Part shown: in pieces, positions 35,601-48,000 of the stretch
Layout of the letters: each line of letters starts with the position of its first letter
Numbering within the stretch: the first letter of the stretch is position 1
DNA from: Cyanophora paradoxa
Taxonomy: Eukaryota; Glaucocystophyceae; Cyanophorales; Cyanophoraceae
Direction of reading: 5' to 3'
DNA: 64,000 nucleotides
Assembly: GCA_004431415.1 (NCBI GenBank)
Contig: QPMI01000519.1
Span: forward strand, 269,064 to 333,063
The notes under the pieces: generated by a model
The model's input: only the letters and a program-made list of their open reading frames with translations
Databases searched by the model: none
What the model was told of the DNA's origin: nothing
Translations under genes and position numbers: made by a program

Positions 35601-37921
35601 CCGTACCCCCCGCCCCACTCGTCCCCCGCCCCGGTCGCCACCCCCCCGCGCCCCGCGCCGCGCGGCATGGCCCGACGGGGCGGCGGGGCGCAGGACCGGG
35701 GCACGATCTTCGTGAAGGGGAAGGGGGAGCTGCACACGTACTTCCTGCTGAGCGCGCGGGGCCCCGGGGCCGCCAGCGATCGCCGCCTCCCGGACTTCTC
35801 CTCCGTCCTCCGCGCCCCCGAGGACCAGCACCCCATGCAGATCACCGTCCGCCGCGCCTCCGCCCTCACGGTACCCCCCCCCCCCCCCCCCCCGCCCTTC
35901 CCCTGATTGAGCCCCGCTAGGTTGGATCCGAGGCGGAAGAGGAGGAGAGGGGCAGGGATGCAGAGCGGGAGGGCAGCGTCATCCGGAGCCTCGAGTCGGT
36001 CCGCGGGCCCCCATGCCCAACTCGGCGTTCAGCCCCTTCTCGGAGCTCATCGATACCCTCCTCCACCCCGCAGATCGGCCCCGATCTCGAGGGCGTCGAT
36101 TTCACGGTGTGGAGGTACCCCCCATCTGCTCTCCCCCAGCTCGTCCGGACCATGCTCGACCGCCTTGGGGTACGTGCACGCGCTCGCGCTTCCGATCTGA
36201 TCCCGTACCCCCCTCACACCCGCTTTCGCCGCAGCTCATCAGCGCATGCAAGATCAGGACGCAGGAGCTCAGCGCGTTCATAGAGATCGCCCTCTGCTCC
36301 TACAGCGAGAAGAACCCGTTCCACGTGCGAGGCCGATCAAATCTGAGCGGGCCCCGCGCGGATTCGAACCCGGGCTCTCAGGACGCGTTCCACGCGGCGG
36401 ACGTGATGCAGTTCGTGTACTGCTGCCTGACGACCGTCGTGCGGGGCCGGTGCGGCCTTTGCTCCGAGCTAAGCTGGTGGAGCTATAGCTAAGCGGGCGG
36501 GCCTCGCCCGGGGTGCAGGGGAAACCGGAGCCCGCGGAGCCCAGTGCTGATGGGCGCCCCCTCGAGCTCCTCGTCGGGGCCCTCGCCGTCGGCCCCCGGC
36601 TCGGCGCGGCGCTCGCAGCAGCCGGCGGCGGCCGTCCTCCGGGAGCTCGACCACGTCGACATGCTCGCCCTCCTCGTCGCCGCCCTCTGCCACGGTGCCC
36701 CCTCCCTCTCCCTTCCTTTTCCCTCCTTCTCCCTCCTCTCGCTGAGGGCGGGGTGTCTCAGACCTGGAGCACCCGGCGGTGTCGAACGCGTTCCTGGTGC
36801 GGACGCGGGCGCCGATGGCGCTGACGTACGCGAACTCGTCGCCGCTGGAGCGGCACCACGCCTTCCGCTGCCTGGCGCTGCTCGAGCGCAAGGACCTCGA
36901 CATCGCCGCCGGCCTCCTCCCCGAGCAGCGCGCCCGCTTCACCCAGGCCCGCCCCCGCCCCCGGCCCCGCGCCCCGCCCCCTCCACCCCGCCCCTAACCC
37001 TCCAAGAGCCATTCGCAACTCTTGGCCCGCCCGCCCCGCGCCGCCTTGGCCTCGCTGACGTGTCGAGCGCCCGCAGCTGGTGCTGGACACGATCCTGGCG
37101 ACGGACATGACCCTCCACGGCGAGTACATGACCGCCGTCCGCGCCCGCTTCGCCCCGGTGCGCCCCGAGCCACCCAGCGATCGCGAGCCTAGCCTCGGCT
37201 GGCCAGGGCACGCTCCCCAGAGCCCGCGCCCTCCATCCCCCTCCGCCTCGACTCGAGCCTAGTCTCGCTCGCCCTCCGCGCGGGCCGGCCCGGCGGGCCT
37301 GACGGGGGGGGGCAGGGGGAGGGCGGGCACGGGCACGGGGCGGCGGAGCCTGCGCGCTCCCGCTTCTCCCACCTCGACGACCGCACCCTCCTACTCGGCC
37401 TCCTAATCAAGGTACCCCACCCCCCCCCCCCCCCCCCGAACCGCCGCGGCTCAGCTTATCGTTCCCTTCCGCTTCCGCAGTGCGCCGACCTCGCGAACGG
37501 CTCTCGAGGCTTCGAAAACTCTCGCCACTGGGCCGAGCGCATCCAGCTCGAGTTCTTCGGTGCGCACGTACCCCCCGCCCTCGGATCCCCCCGCCCGATC
37601 CCCCGCGGCAGAGCAAGGGGCGCTGGAGGCGGAGCTGGGGCTTGACGTCACGCCGGGCTTCCTGGACAACGGCGAGCCGGAGCTGCTCAACGCCACCCGC
37701 CAGGTACCCCCACGCGAATGGCGGTACCCCCCCTTTCATCTGACCCTTCTCCCCCGCAGGTGGGCTTCCTGTCGGCGGTGACGGTGCCGCTCTTCGAGAC
37801 GCTGGCGGGCCTGGTGCCCGAGGTCGGGAGCGAGTTCGCCGCCAACGCGCGCGCCAACGTCGCCCGCTGGCGCGAGGCCGCCGACGCCCTCCGCTCCAAG
37901 TCCCTCCTCAAGCCCTCCTGA
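29617..37921 (+). CDS. membrane receptor fusing sensor, HAMP, PAS, adenylyl cyclase and 3',5'-cyclic nucleotide phosphodiesterase
   Basis: The Ser/Arg-rich N-terminus is followed by TM1 (ALAFCAMVAVFAAVFTT, about 30730), an extracytoplasmic sensor region, TM2 (GIVVCAATGVALFALSAALA, about 32640), and HAMP (FSLRAQGRDEIGRLTGAFGR). PAS follows (IIETSNDG, VISCNHSAVQMFGYTSDE, NKIMPPEIAAQHDSYVKK), then a short coiled coil ending AENLLKNMLPPS. The class III cyclase domain has FADIVNFTPLASS, KIKTIGDAVMIAGG, GMHVGTVIAGVIG and MYDLWGDTVNIASRMES. Lys (34862-34864) and Asp (35325-35327) at the purine-specificity positions favour ATP, so adenylyl cyclase. A class I PDE domain follows: DAFHAADVMQFVY, ALCHDLEHPAVSNAFL with HDxxHxxxxN, ILATDMTLHGEYM, CADLANGSRGF, QVGFLSAVTVPLFE. 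It ends SLLKPS at 37921. About 30 short introns. Unusual in carrying both synthesis and breakdown of cAMP. The joins in the N-terminal 1 kb are uncertain. Confidence 0.85.
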
Positions 37922-39235
37922 TCTCGATCATGAGCTTTGCGGGACAGTCCGAGGCCCATTTATCGTTATTTGCCCAGTTTCGCTGTAAAGAGAATACGTA
38001 GCACGTATATGCATGCCCCTGCAGCTGTTCAGTTACCCTGTTTTATTGCAGGCTTCAATCGCTGTTCATGATCAGCGATCACTCTGTGTCATGTCGTGTA
38101 CTGCAGACATAGTATTAGTATGCCGCAGTGCACCCCATTTTGCGAGCTGTTTGTATTTATGTGTATATATTTAGATCTGTCATAGTATAGTACCGTAGTA
38201 CTATTTGAGAGTTTAAGATGAGATCAGCTAGGCCTAGGTACTGGCTTGATTTAGTGATCTAGGGGACCACTCACGATAATAGACCCATTGTCGAAACTCG
38301 TTACACGGCCAAAGGGCTCATGTGATGGTCAGGAGTTCATCGGTTCCATTCTTTATTTATTATAGATTAAGTAATAACTAATTTCGCCCTTCGCATAGTC
38401 GATCAATCACCGCTCCCCGATGTATAATCAGTTTCTTATCCGTACTGTGTGAATTTTTTTCTTGAGAATTCTTCTTCGTGATTAGCCAGGCCACGATTTT
38501 CGCACTCAGCAGTTTCAGATTTGCTTGCTTCGAATTCGAACTCTGGATTCAATGAGTTCTGTAATCCCTTGTTTGCCAGCTTTGATTAGGCCGTAGACTT
38601 CACGTGCTAGTATACTATTCATTACTTCCAGTGTAGCTTCGATTCCAGGCCGCTGTAGCTGGACATGTCACAGTTCACGTGTAGCCTATAGCTAGTATAG
38701 ATTGTAATTGGGAACTTGCTGAATATTTTTTTGTGTTACGTATACGTCGAAAATCCTGCTGCGGGGGCGAGAGTGCTAGCTAGCGTATATTCTAGATCTA
38801 GATCTATGATAGCGCGCTCCGGAGCCTGGCCATGGGACCATGTCGCAATTTTGCAATGTGCAGCTGCAGCTGCGGCTGCATGCGCAGCTGCATTTGAATT
38901 CGCAGCGCGAGCGACTCGGCGACCGCGCGCGCCGGGGCGACTAGTACTGGGCCGGCGCCATGCATGCGCGTAGCATATAGTGCGCATACATTTGCGCATG
39001 CGAACCCCAGTCAATCGATCAACCTATAGCTATGACCGATAAGATCTAGAAACTCATGCATATGCGCGCCGCGCGCGCCGGGGCGGGGACATGCGGTGGG
39101 GGGATGCAACCCGGCGCAGTCCGGGCGCCGAAGCCGTTAGCTATAGCATGAGGTGTAGCGCGCCTTACGGCGCGCCGCGCGCGGCCAAGGGGGGTACACC
39201 CACCATAGATCCAGGGGTGACCGGGATGAGATAGG
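37922..39235. other. AT-rich intergenic region
   Basis: About 1.3 kb of markedly AT-richer DNA between two GC-rich genes. It begins with GATCATGAGCTTT right after the stop codon of the receptor gene. Contains TATA-like words (38160-38200) and an AGATCTAGATCT motif near 38795. No exon or RNA gene recognised. It must include a 3' end and the promoter of the next gene. Confidence 0.6.
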
Positions 39236-42200
39236 ATGGCAGCCACGGCGCGAGAAGAGCCGCAGGGCAGTAGTAGCCCTGCGCTACAACCATCCGCGCC
39301 ATCTGCGGCGAGCTCGGCGCTCATTCAGCGAGTAGACTCCTTGCTCTCCACATTGGTGCCGAACAAGTGGACCGAATACAGCAGATTGCACGTGTTCAAC
39401 TATGTCAAGTCGATCCTCGTTCGCGTCTTCCCAAACGTGACGGTGAGCTGCCTGGGTCGCTTTCGTATATGGAGCGCCAAGAGCGCCCGGGCGTGGCGGA
39501 GCTTCTGGACCAGTCGATAGGCCGAATCGCCCCGCGCGGGGCGGGCACGCTAGCCGCGCACCTTGCACGGTCCGCGCACAGGCCTTACGCGGTGCTGCAG
39601 GTCCTGCAGTTCGGCTCCGTGCCGCTGAAGACATATCTGCCTGACGGTGACATCGACGTTGGCTTCTTCGGCCTGCGCCTCGAGGAGGACTGGCCCCTCC
39701 GCCTCAAGAGCGCCATCGAGCGTGACGCGGCCAACCAGCAGAAGCTAGGCCATCCGCTGAAAGATGTAGCGTGCATCTTCGCCGAGGTGTGATTGTTGCC
39801 TCCGAGCACGCGGCCCCGGCGCTCCCATTCGCCGCTCATGACGATCTCTCCGTTGCCTGAGCTCGCCCGCGCAGGTGAAGGTCGTGAAGTGCATCTTGGG
39901 CACGATCATGGTGGACATTAGCTCAAATCAAACGGCCGGTCTCTGCACTTTGTGCTTCTTCGAGGAGGCGAGCCCACCGTCTGCTGAATCTCGCCACTCG
40001 TGCTAACGGTGGCGCGCCGCTTTCCGCTTAGGTCGACCGCCTGATTGACAAAGACCACCTGTTTAAGAGGAGCGTCATATTGATCAAGGCGTGGTGCTAC
40101 TACGAGAGCAGGATACTTGGTTCGCAGATGGGTCTGATTTCGACCTACGCGCTGGAGACACTCGTGCTTTACATTTTCAACCGGTTTAACGATTCTTTGC
40201 ATTATCCTATCGATGTTCGTGCATCGCCCCTCACGTAGAGCCGCTTGCGGCGGGCAACCTCCGCGGTTGCCGATGCTCGTTTGAACGTGCAGGTCCTCTA
40301 TCGTTTCTTGGAGGAATTCAGCCAGTTCGATTGGGAGAAGTACGCGATTTCTATATGGGGCCCGATCGAGATTGGAGCGCTGCGGAACCTGCCTCGTGCG
40401 CCGCACCCCACGCCCCTCGCATCTCTTTCCTTCCTTTTCTGACCGGCGCCCGGGGGCCCGCGCGGCGTCTCAGTGCCGGAGCGGGCGTCGTGGGAGGTTG
40501 CGGAAGGCAAGGAGCCGCCGATCACGTCCAAGTTCATGACGTACATGCGGAGCATCTACACGGACTCGTTCGAGCGCCTCGGGGCCAACCGCCCGCACTA
40601 CAAGCGACCGTCCGCGCCCCGCCCCGCCCCGCCCCGCCGCTCGCGCCGCCGCCGCCGCAGCGCTGACGCCGTGGCGCGCAGGGAGCAGCGGCAGTTCATG
40701 CTCAAGCACATGAACGTGGTGGACCCGCTCGTCCCCCACAACAACCTCGGGCGCTCCGTATCCTTGTCCAACCTCGCGAGGATACGGAGTGCCCTCGGGC
40801 TGGGCCGGCAGCAGCTCGCCTCGGTCCTCGACAAGGCGGCCCCCGAGGCGGCCGCTGCCCTGGACCAGTTCTTCACGTCGACGCATCGTCGGCTCCGAGG
40901 GGACGTCTGGAGCCGCTCGGACCTTGCTGGGATCCACCACCTGTGGAACTACGAGCGGTCCATGCTCTACTCGCTCGCGGTCACGGCCTCGGCCGCTCCC
41001 GCGCACGCCACCGCGACAGCCGCGGCGGCCGCAGCAGCAGCAGCGAACGCGCACATCGCTCGCATCCTGGCCGCCGCCTCTGCGGCGCACCTCCCCGCTC
41101 TTCTTCACCAACAGCAGGCCGCCGCAGCCGCCTACCTCCAGGCCTACGGGACTCTCCCCTCTTCCGCCTCCTCCGCCTCCTCCGCGTCCGCCGCCGCTGC
41201 CGTCCAGCCGGCCGCCCCCGCGCTCCCTTCCCCGTCCTCCCGGGGCGCGGCCGAGGCGGCGCGCGCGGCGGTCCTCTCTGCGATCGACGCGGCGGCGGCG
41301 GCGGCCTCGGGCGAAGGCGAGGCCTCGGGCAAGGGCGCTGGGGGCGAGCAGGCGCACCCGCCCGGCGCCGAGCACGCGCACTGGCACGGGCGCAACGGCG
41401 CCGTCAAGCCCCATCCGCAGCCGGCCTCCCCGCGGCCCGCCCGCGCCCTCCCGCGCCCCTGCCCCCTCCGGCCCCGGCTCCCCGGCGGCGCCTCCTCCTC
41501 CTCGGGCCGTCGCCCCGCCCCTGCCGGTCGTCCCCGCCCCGCCCACGGGCCCGCCCCCGCGCCCCCTCCGAGAGCTCTATCCCCGAAGAGCCGCCCATCC
41601 TCTTCGGCTCCGTGGACCCCGCCGAGCTCGCGAACGTCGTACCCCCTCCCTCCCGCCTCCCCGGCCTCCTCCTCCGCCTCCGGGCCTCCTCCGCTCGCCC
41701 CCGCCTGCGCCCGGCGCGCCGCGACCCCCCACCTCGCCCCGACGGCGGCCCCCGCCGCCCGCCCCAGCGCCGGCGCCGGCGGCGGCGCGAGGACCGGCAC
41801 GTCGTCGCCGGCCTCGCGTGCCTCGGTCACCAGCCCGGGGCTGCAGGGGAGCTCTTCGGGGGAAGGGCCCCCCGAGGCGCGGCTGCCCCCCGCCGCCCAG
41901 CCGAGCGCCCCGTCCCTGTCCATCCACCTCCCCACGCCGCCTCACACCCCCGTCGTGCCCCTGCCCCGCTCCCCCGCCGCCTACCCCCACGGCTGGGAGG
42001 CCGATCCGCTCGCTGCCGCCGCCCGCCTCGCCATAAGGCACGCCCAGCAGCAGGCGGCGCAGCAGCAGCAGCAGCAGCCGGGGATCGTACCCCTGCAGCA
42101 GCCGCACCCCGTGCAGGCGGCGGCCTCCCAGATGCAGCAGGGGTACCTGGAGTACGGCCCCTCGGGGGCGGCGTCGCCCATGCCCCTGCCCTCGCCCTCG

Positions 42201-42826
42201 GCCTCGCCGGCCCCGCTCCCCGCGGCGCCCTCGCCGGTGCCGGCGCTGGCGCAGCAGCCCCTGGCGCCGCTCCTCTCGTCGATGCTGGAGAACATCCAGG
42301 GGCCCTTCACCTCGGCCTCGGGCGGCGCCGAGCGCGCCGACTACCTCGCCTCCGACCTCAAGGCCCGCCCTCTTCCCGCTCCGATCCGCGCCCCCCGCCG
42401 CGCCCCGCTCATCCTCCCTCGCTCGCGCGCGCGCAGGGGCTCCGCCAGAACGTCGAGCACCTGCAGACGATGTTCGCGCGGCGCGAGGGGCCCCCGACCT
42501 CCTCCCCCTCGGGCGGCGGCGGCGGCGGCGGGTACCGCCACGACCGGAGCATGACGCCCCCGCCCAGCGGCGCCCACGCTGGCTACGGAGGCGGCGGCGG
42601 CGGGGGGGGCGGCTACGGACGCGGGGGCGGCAACTACTACAGCCCGCAGGGGCAGTACGCCCGCGGCGGGGGCGATCGCTGGGCCTCGCAGGGCGGCGGC
42701 TCGCGGGGCGGGCCCCGAGGAGGCCAGTGGGGCGACGGCGGCGACGCCCAGGGCGGCTACCGCAGGGTGCCGCCCCAGCAGATGCAGCAGCAGCAGCAAC
42801 AACAACACCAGCAGCAACACCAGCAA

Positions 42827-42871
<45 letters not shown>

Positions 42872-44331
42872 CCGATGCCGCAACCGCTGCAGCCGATGCC
42901 CCAACCCGCCGATCAGCAGCAGCCACAGCAGCAACAGCAGCCTCCGCAGCAGCAGCAGCAGCAGCAAGCGTCGACGACGAAGGAAGGCGCCAAAGAGCCT
43001 CCGCAGCAGCAGCAGCAGCAGCCGGCGCAGGGCCACTCGGCCAAGCAAAAAGGGGGCGCCTCCCCTCGGGGCTCCCTCCCCCTCCGCGCTCCTGGGTACG
43101 GCGTGCAGCAGCTTCAGAGCCCGCCGGGGTACCCGCAGCCGCTGCCGCAGGGGGGGTCGGCTAGGACGTCCCCCGGGCCCTCCCCGCGGCAGGAGGAGGC
43201 GGACTCCGCGGCCGCGCGCCCGGCGCCCGACGACGGCGGGCGCGAGGCGCCGCCCAAGCGCGAGGCGACGCCCCCGCCGGCCGCCCACCCGGCCACCGCC
43301 GCTCGGTCCGCCCCCGCTCCCCTTCAGAGTTTTGTCGCCTCTTACGCAGACCGCGCGGCTCACAGGGCTCTGCTGGCGCCATCTCGCCCGCGTATCGCGC
43401 CGGCCGCGGTGCCGGCGGGTCGGACGGGCGCGGCGGGGGCTCGGCGGGCTGGATCGGGGGCCGCGGGGCGGGGCCAGGGGCAGGGCCAGGCGCGGCGGGC
43501 GCTGCCGCCGACGGGGCTCAGCGGGATGCCGGCCAAGTGGGCGGACGTCAGGGACGGCCCCGTGCGGTGCGCTCTCTCGCTCTCTCTCTCCCTCCCCTCC
43601 CTTCGCGCCCGCCTCACGCCCGCGCCCGCAGCGGCGCCTCGGTGCCCTCGTCGCCCTCGGGACGCCGCGGACGCCGGGGGAGGCCCCCGCGCAGTCCCCC
43701 GCCGGCAGCAGCAGCGCCGCCGCCGACCGCGCCTCGCCCCGCCCGAGTCCTTCGAGGTCTCCATGCTCGACTTCCCGCCCCTGGGGGGGCCCGGGCCCCC
43801 TGCAGGCCCCGCCCCGCCCTCCAACGCCCCCCGCCCCGACCGCCTGGCGGCCCCAGCGCCGCGACGCCCGCCGCGACAGCGGGCCACCGGCCCCGCCCCG
43901 GCGACGCCGGCCGCGCCGCCCGCGGCCCCGAGGAGCCCCGGGAGGGCCGGGAGGCCAGGGAGGGCAAGGAGACGACGGCCAAGTACCGCCCGCCGGCGCT
44001 GCGCGGCGACCGCGAGGGCGGCGGGGCGGCCGGCGCGGCGGCGGCGGCGCCCGCGGGGCCCGCCCCGTCGCCCCGCGGCCCGTCGCCTGGCCCTGCAAGC
44101 CCCCGCCCCTCCCCGGAGCCCGAGCCCTCACCCGCTGCCGCCTCCTCCTCTTCCACCTCGACGCCCGCGGCCCCCGCCCCCACCCCCGCCCCCGCCGCGT
44201 CCCCGTCCCAGCCGGCGCCCCAGCCGCCTTCGAGAGAGGGGTCGGCGTGGGGCCCTCCCCTGGCCGGCGGGGCTGCGGCGCCCGCCGGCCGCGCCCCTAC
44301 CCCCTCGAGGACGTCCCCCGTCCCGCACTAG
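39236..44331 (+). CDS. plant-type nucleotidyltransferase (PAP/OAS1 substrate-binding domain) with long low-complexity C-terminus
   Basis: The N-terminal catalytic part closely matches the plant PAP/OAS1-superfamily nucleotidyltransferases. It has FGSVPLKTYLPDGDID with two metal-binding Asp, then VVKCILGTIMVDISSNQ, VDRLIDKDHLFKRSVILIKA, WCYYESRILGSQMGLISTYA, FLEEFSQFDWEKYAISIWGP, and DPLVPHNNLGRSVSLSNLAR. These enzymes add nucleotides to RNA ends or act as related transferases. The substrate here is unknown. After about 40900 the product is Ala-, Pro-, Ser- and Gln-rich, with a short exon SIPEEPPILFGSVDPAELAN near 41580, DLK|GLRQNVEHLQTMFARREG across a GC-AG intron (42363-42436), and a polyglutamine block. 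A FEVSMLDFPPLGG exon and TAKYRPPALRGDREGG lie near the end. The stop is TAG 44329-44331. Low-complexity exon borders are approximate. Confidence 0.85.
42776..43025 (+). repeat. polyglutamine-coding CAG/CAA tract
   Basis: Gln-rich segment within the nucleotidyltransferase C-terminus, with interruptions by His, Met and Pro. The longest pure run is 13 CAG codons (42830-42868). CAA interruptions occur mainly on the left side. It stays in frame with the flanking exon (YRRVPPQQMQ... and ...QGHSAKQKGGA). Confidence 0.85.
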
Positions 44332-45078
44332 TCACAGCGCTCTGCTACGCAACGCTTTTTCTGGCGACCTTTTTTCAAAAAACCTTTTTCGTGTTTGAAT
44401 GAGCGGTTAGACGGTTAGCGTAGCTCTTAGTACAGTGGACGTAGCTTAGTCACTGATGGGGCAACTTCTGTGGGCGTGTAGTATGTATCACACCGAGACA
44501 GTTCACGTGCACGGGCCCCCGGCGTGCGCATGCATATGCGCACCATGGTCGTCGGGCCGCCTTCGAATTCGAATTCCGTACGCGCGCGTGCACGTGGCGC
44601 GCGCCGGCGTGGATATCGATCGATCCATATCGAGTCGACGTCCGTGCGCGCGTGTGCGCGTAATCATGGCGCACGTGGCCTGTACGTGTGAGCAATTGCG
44701 AGCGCTCAGCGGCTATAGCTTGCATGATCGGATTGCAACGCCGGAACGGCATTGCCGAAAATCCGGGTACGATGCGTTGCATTTTGATCGGAGGCTCGGA
44801 GCGTTGTTCGGGTCTGTTAGCTGTACTGCGGCAGCCGGCCAGCAGGCAGCTCGTATAGCTTTGGAGCGAGCGCGGTGACCTAGCCGTTCGGCGCGGCGCG
44901 GCGCCGGGATCCTCAGTCCGCTGGTCCAATATTAATTGCAATTGCAACTGCAGAAGCATCGCCACGGCGCCGGCGTGCCCTTCGCCCGATAGGCCGCGCA
45001 ATCGGCATAAGTTGCAGCTAGGTACTGTTTTCACCAGTGGTCCAGCTGGGCGGCGTGCTAGCTATAGCGGAATTGGCC
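44332..45078. other. intergenic region upstream of the LamG-TIR gene
   Basis: No gene recognised. Contains GAATTCGAATTC (near 44565), several GCGCGC words and CAATTGCAATTGCAA-like words near 44935. Should hold the promoter of the receptor gene, but no TATA box is evident. Confidence 0.5.
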
Positions 45079-48000
45079 ATGGCCGCGGCCGCGGCACGGC
45101 GGCCGGCGACTGCTCGGCCGCGCTGCCGAATGCTTGGAAACAGCGGGGGCTGCGCCAGCGCGGCCTCCGCGCCCGTCGCCGCCATGCTCCTCGCTTGCCT
45201 CCTCGCCTCGGCAGCGGCCGCAGGTGCGCCTGCGCCCGCCGCCGCGCGCCGCGCCGCGCCATCGAACAGTGCACTTACAGCGTGACGCAGACCTCGCGCT
45301 GCTGTCGCCCGGTAGCGGCGTGGGGACCATCCCGGTCAGCTCGCCCCCCGTGTCTGGGGCCAGCCTGACCGTGGAAGCGTGGATCTACCTTACCGTGCGC
45401 CGCCCTCGGCTTCGGCTGGGCCCGCGCGATTGCCCGCCAGCTTGACGCCCCGCCGCAGGCGGTCCCCGTTACGGGCTTCCGCCCCTTCCAGGTCTCCGTC
45501 AAAGTGAACAACCAGTACAGCTACACCGTGCGGCCGGGCCCGGCCCCGAGCCGCCTACCCACCGTCTAACCGGCGCTCCGCCTCACACTGGGGCGCGCGC
45601 GCGTGCAGCTCTACACGATATTCGATGGCGGTAGCTCTGCCGGCGAGCTCCGCGTCACCATCGAAGGGGAAGGGAACAACGGCTGGTTCAAGTACGAGGG
45701 CGTCAGCATGACCGGCTGGCCCCTGTGCGCGGCGCTCGCGCCGCCTGCCAGGCTGCCCCGCGCCTGACGACCCCCGCAGGAACACCTGGGTCCACGTCGC
45801 TGCCGCGGTCGGACCAAACGACTTCCTGCAACCGTGGGTGCGCATGCGCCCATCAGATGCCGTTGAAATTAAATCTAAATCCAGAACGCTGAGGGGTCGG
45901 CAGTTGAACGGGACGGAACAAGGCGGCTCGGACCCCGGCTGGGGCCTCAGCTCGAACGAGGCGGTCGCCGTCAGCAACACGACGCTCACGAGCCTCGGCG
46001 TGGGGAAGGCGACCGGCTTCAGGATCGAGTGAGCCTTCGTGTACCCTTGCGGCCGCCCGGCCGGATCCCTCTCACCTCGATCACGCCGCAGCGAGTTTCG
46101 CGTGTGGAAGAGCGTCCGAACCACGGCCCAGATCCAGGCGCGCCCCCCCCCCCCCCTCCCACCCCTCCCCTCCCCCTCTAGCCGGGTACCCCGATTAAAC
46201 CGGGCTGCAGGCGGGGATGTCGGCGAAGGCGGACGGGACCAACGCGAACCTCCTCTACTACTTCACGTTCGACGAGGCGCGCCTTGAGTGCCGAGCGCCG
46301 TACCCCGCGGCCCGCAGCCACGCCCCGCCTCATGCCTCCGCAGGACGCTGTGAGCGGGAACGAGATCACGAACAGCGCCGGAGCCGGGTGCGAGCGGTTC
46401 ACGGTGCTCGGGACCTCCGTGGTGGACGGGGGCAAGAGCGTCTCGGGCTTCACGGGCACGTGCGGGAACACCCCCACGCCCAGCCCTTCCCCCTCCCCCT
46501 CCCCCTCCCCCTCGCCCACCGCCTCCGCCACCCCCTCCCCTATCCCCACCCCAACCCCCGCCCCGGCCCCCGTCCCGGCGACGCCCACGCCCTTGCCGGC
46601 CGCCGCGCCGACCGCCACCCCCGCGCCGGCCTCTTCCGGCGGCGGGGGCGCCACGCCCACCCCGGCGACGACCTCTTCCGGCTCCTCCTCCTCCTCCTCC
46701 GGCGTGACGCCCACGCCGACGCCGTCCCCCAGCTCCAGCCCCGCCGTGCGCTCTGAGACCCCGCGCCCGCCCGCGCCGGCGCCGGCGCCTCAGCGCGGGG
46801 GGCAGGGGGCGGCGGGGGTGGAGTACGCGACGCTGGAGCTCACCTTCGCGACCTCCGCCTGCTCCGCCTTCCTCGCCTCCTTCAGCGCAGACGCCGTCCG
46901 GCCCCTCCCCTCCCGCCCTCTCTCCGCTTCCGCTGTCGCCAATCGAGCTTTCCTCAGTGGCTGAGCGAGGTCGTGGCGAAGTCTTTCCCGGGCAAGTCGG
47001 CCGCCGAGCGCGCCGCAATCGCCCTCCAGGCGCGCCCCGCCCCGCCTCGCCCCCGCCCACCCGATCGGTGTCGACGGCTCTGGCTGCGGGCGTTGGCTCA
47101 CGCGGCGGCTTCCGGGGCCGGCGGGGGCGCAGATGGTGGTGGGGAACCTGCGCTGCGGCTCGGTCATCATCACCCTCACCCTCGTCAGGCGCGCCAGCCA
47201 CCTCACCCTGCGAGGGCGTCCGTCCTAGGCCCAGGTCTGACGGGCCGCGCGCGCAGCCCCTCCTCGGGCTCCGCGAACGGGCGCTCGTACGAGACGCTCT
47301 CCTTCCTTGTCTCCGGCATCCAGGCGCGCCCGCGAGCCTCGGGCCCGCCGCTGGGTCTGACGCGGACGGGGCGGCCGGGGCAGGACGGCGTCAAGGCCGG
47401 CACGACGATCGCCGGCCTCTCCGCCGTCTCCGTCACGCAGGCGCGCGATCGCGAGCCGCCGCCGCCGCCGCCGCTCTGGTCGGCACCGCTCGCAATCGCG
47501 CGCGCGCTGACCGGCAGCGCAACAGATCGCCTCGGGGACAGCCGCGGCGACGGTCGGTGCGTCGGCGCCGCCCCTCTCGCCTCCCGCCCCGGCTTCCCAT
47601 CTCCTGACCGTGGCTGCGCCGCGGCCGGCAGACGCGAGCGGGAAGTTCACGGGGGTGACGCCGTTGACCCCGGGCGGCGGCGCGGGATCCGCCTCCTCCT
47701 CCTCCTCCTCCTCGACGGCGGTCATCGCCGCGGCGGCCGGCGGCGGCGGCGGCGGCGCCATCCTCCTCCTTGGCGGCCTCCTCGCGTTCTACTTTGCCTA
47801 CTGGCGCCGCCGCGGGCGCCGCGTCCGGGTCGACGACGCCAACAGGCCGGTCCGCGCCGCCGATCGCTCTAGAGATCATCCCCCGCTCGCCCTACCTGGC
47901 CTCTCGACGCCCAACGCGCGGGGCGCCCCCGGCCAGTTGACGGGGGAGCGGCCGGGGACGCGGGTGCGGCGGGCGGACACGAAGTCGGCGATCGACGAGG

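Noticed and set aside
36335-36405. tRNA-like GATTCGAACCCGGG on the antisense strand
   Set aside because: The T-loop-like word lies within an intron of the receptor gene. No acceptor stem, D arm or anticodon arm can be formed around it.
40943-44398. 1151-codon uninterrupted frame as a single-exon gene
   Set aside because: Only parts of it (for example the polyQ stretch) are real. The catalytic domain lies in another frame and is joined through introns, so the long frame is partly fortuitous.
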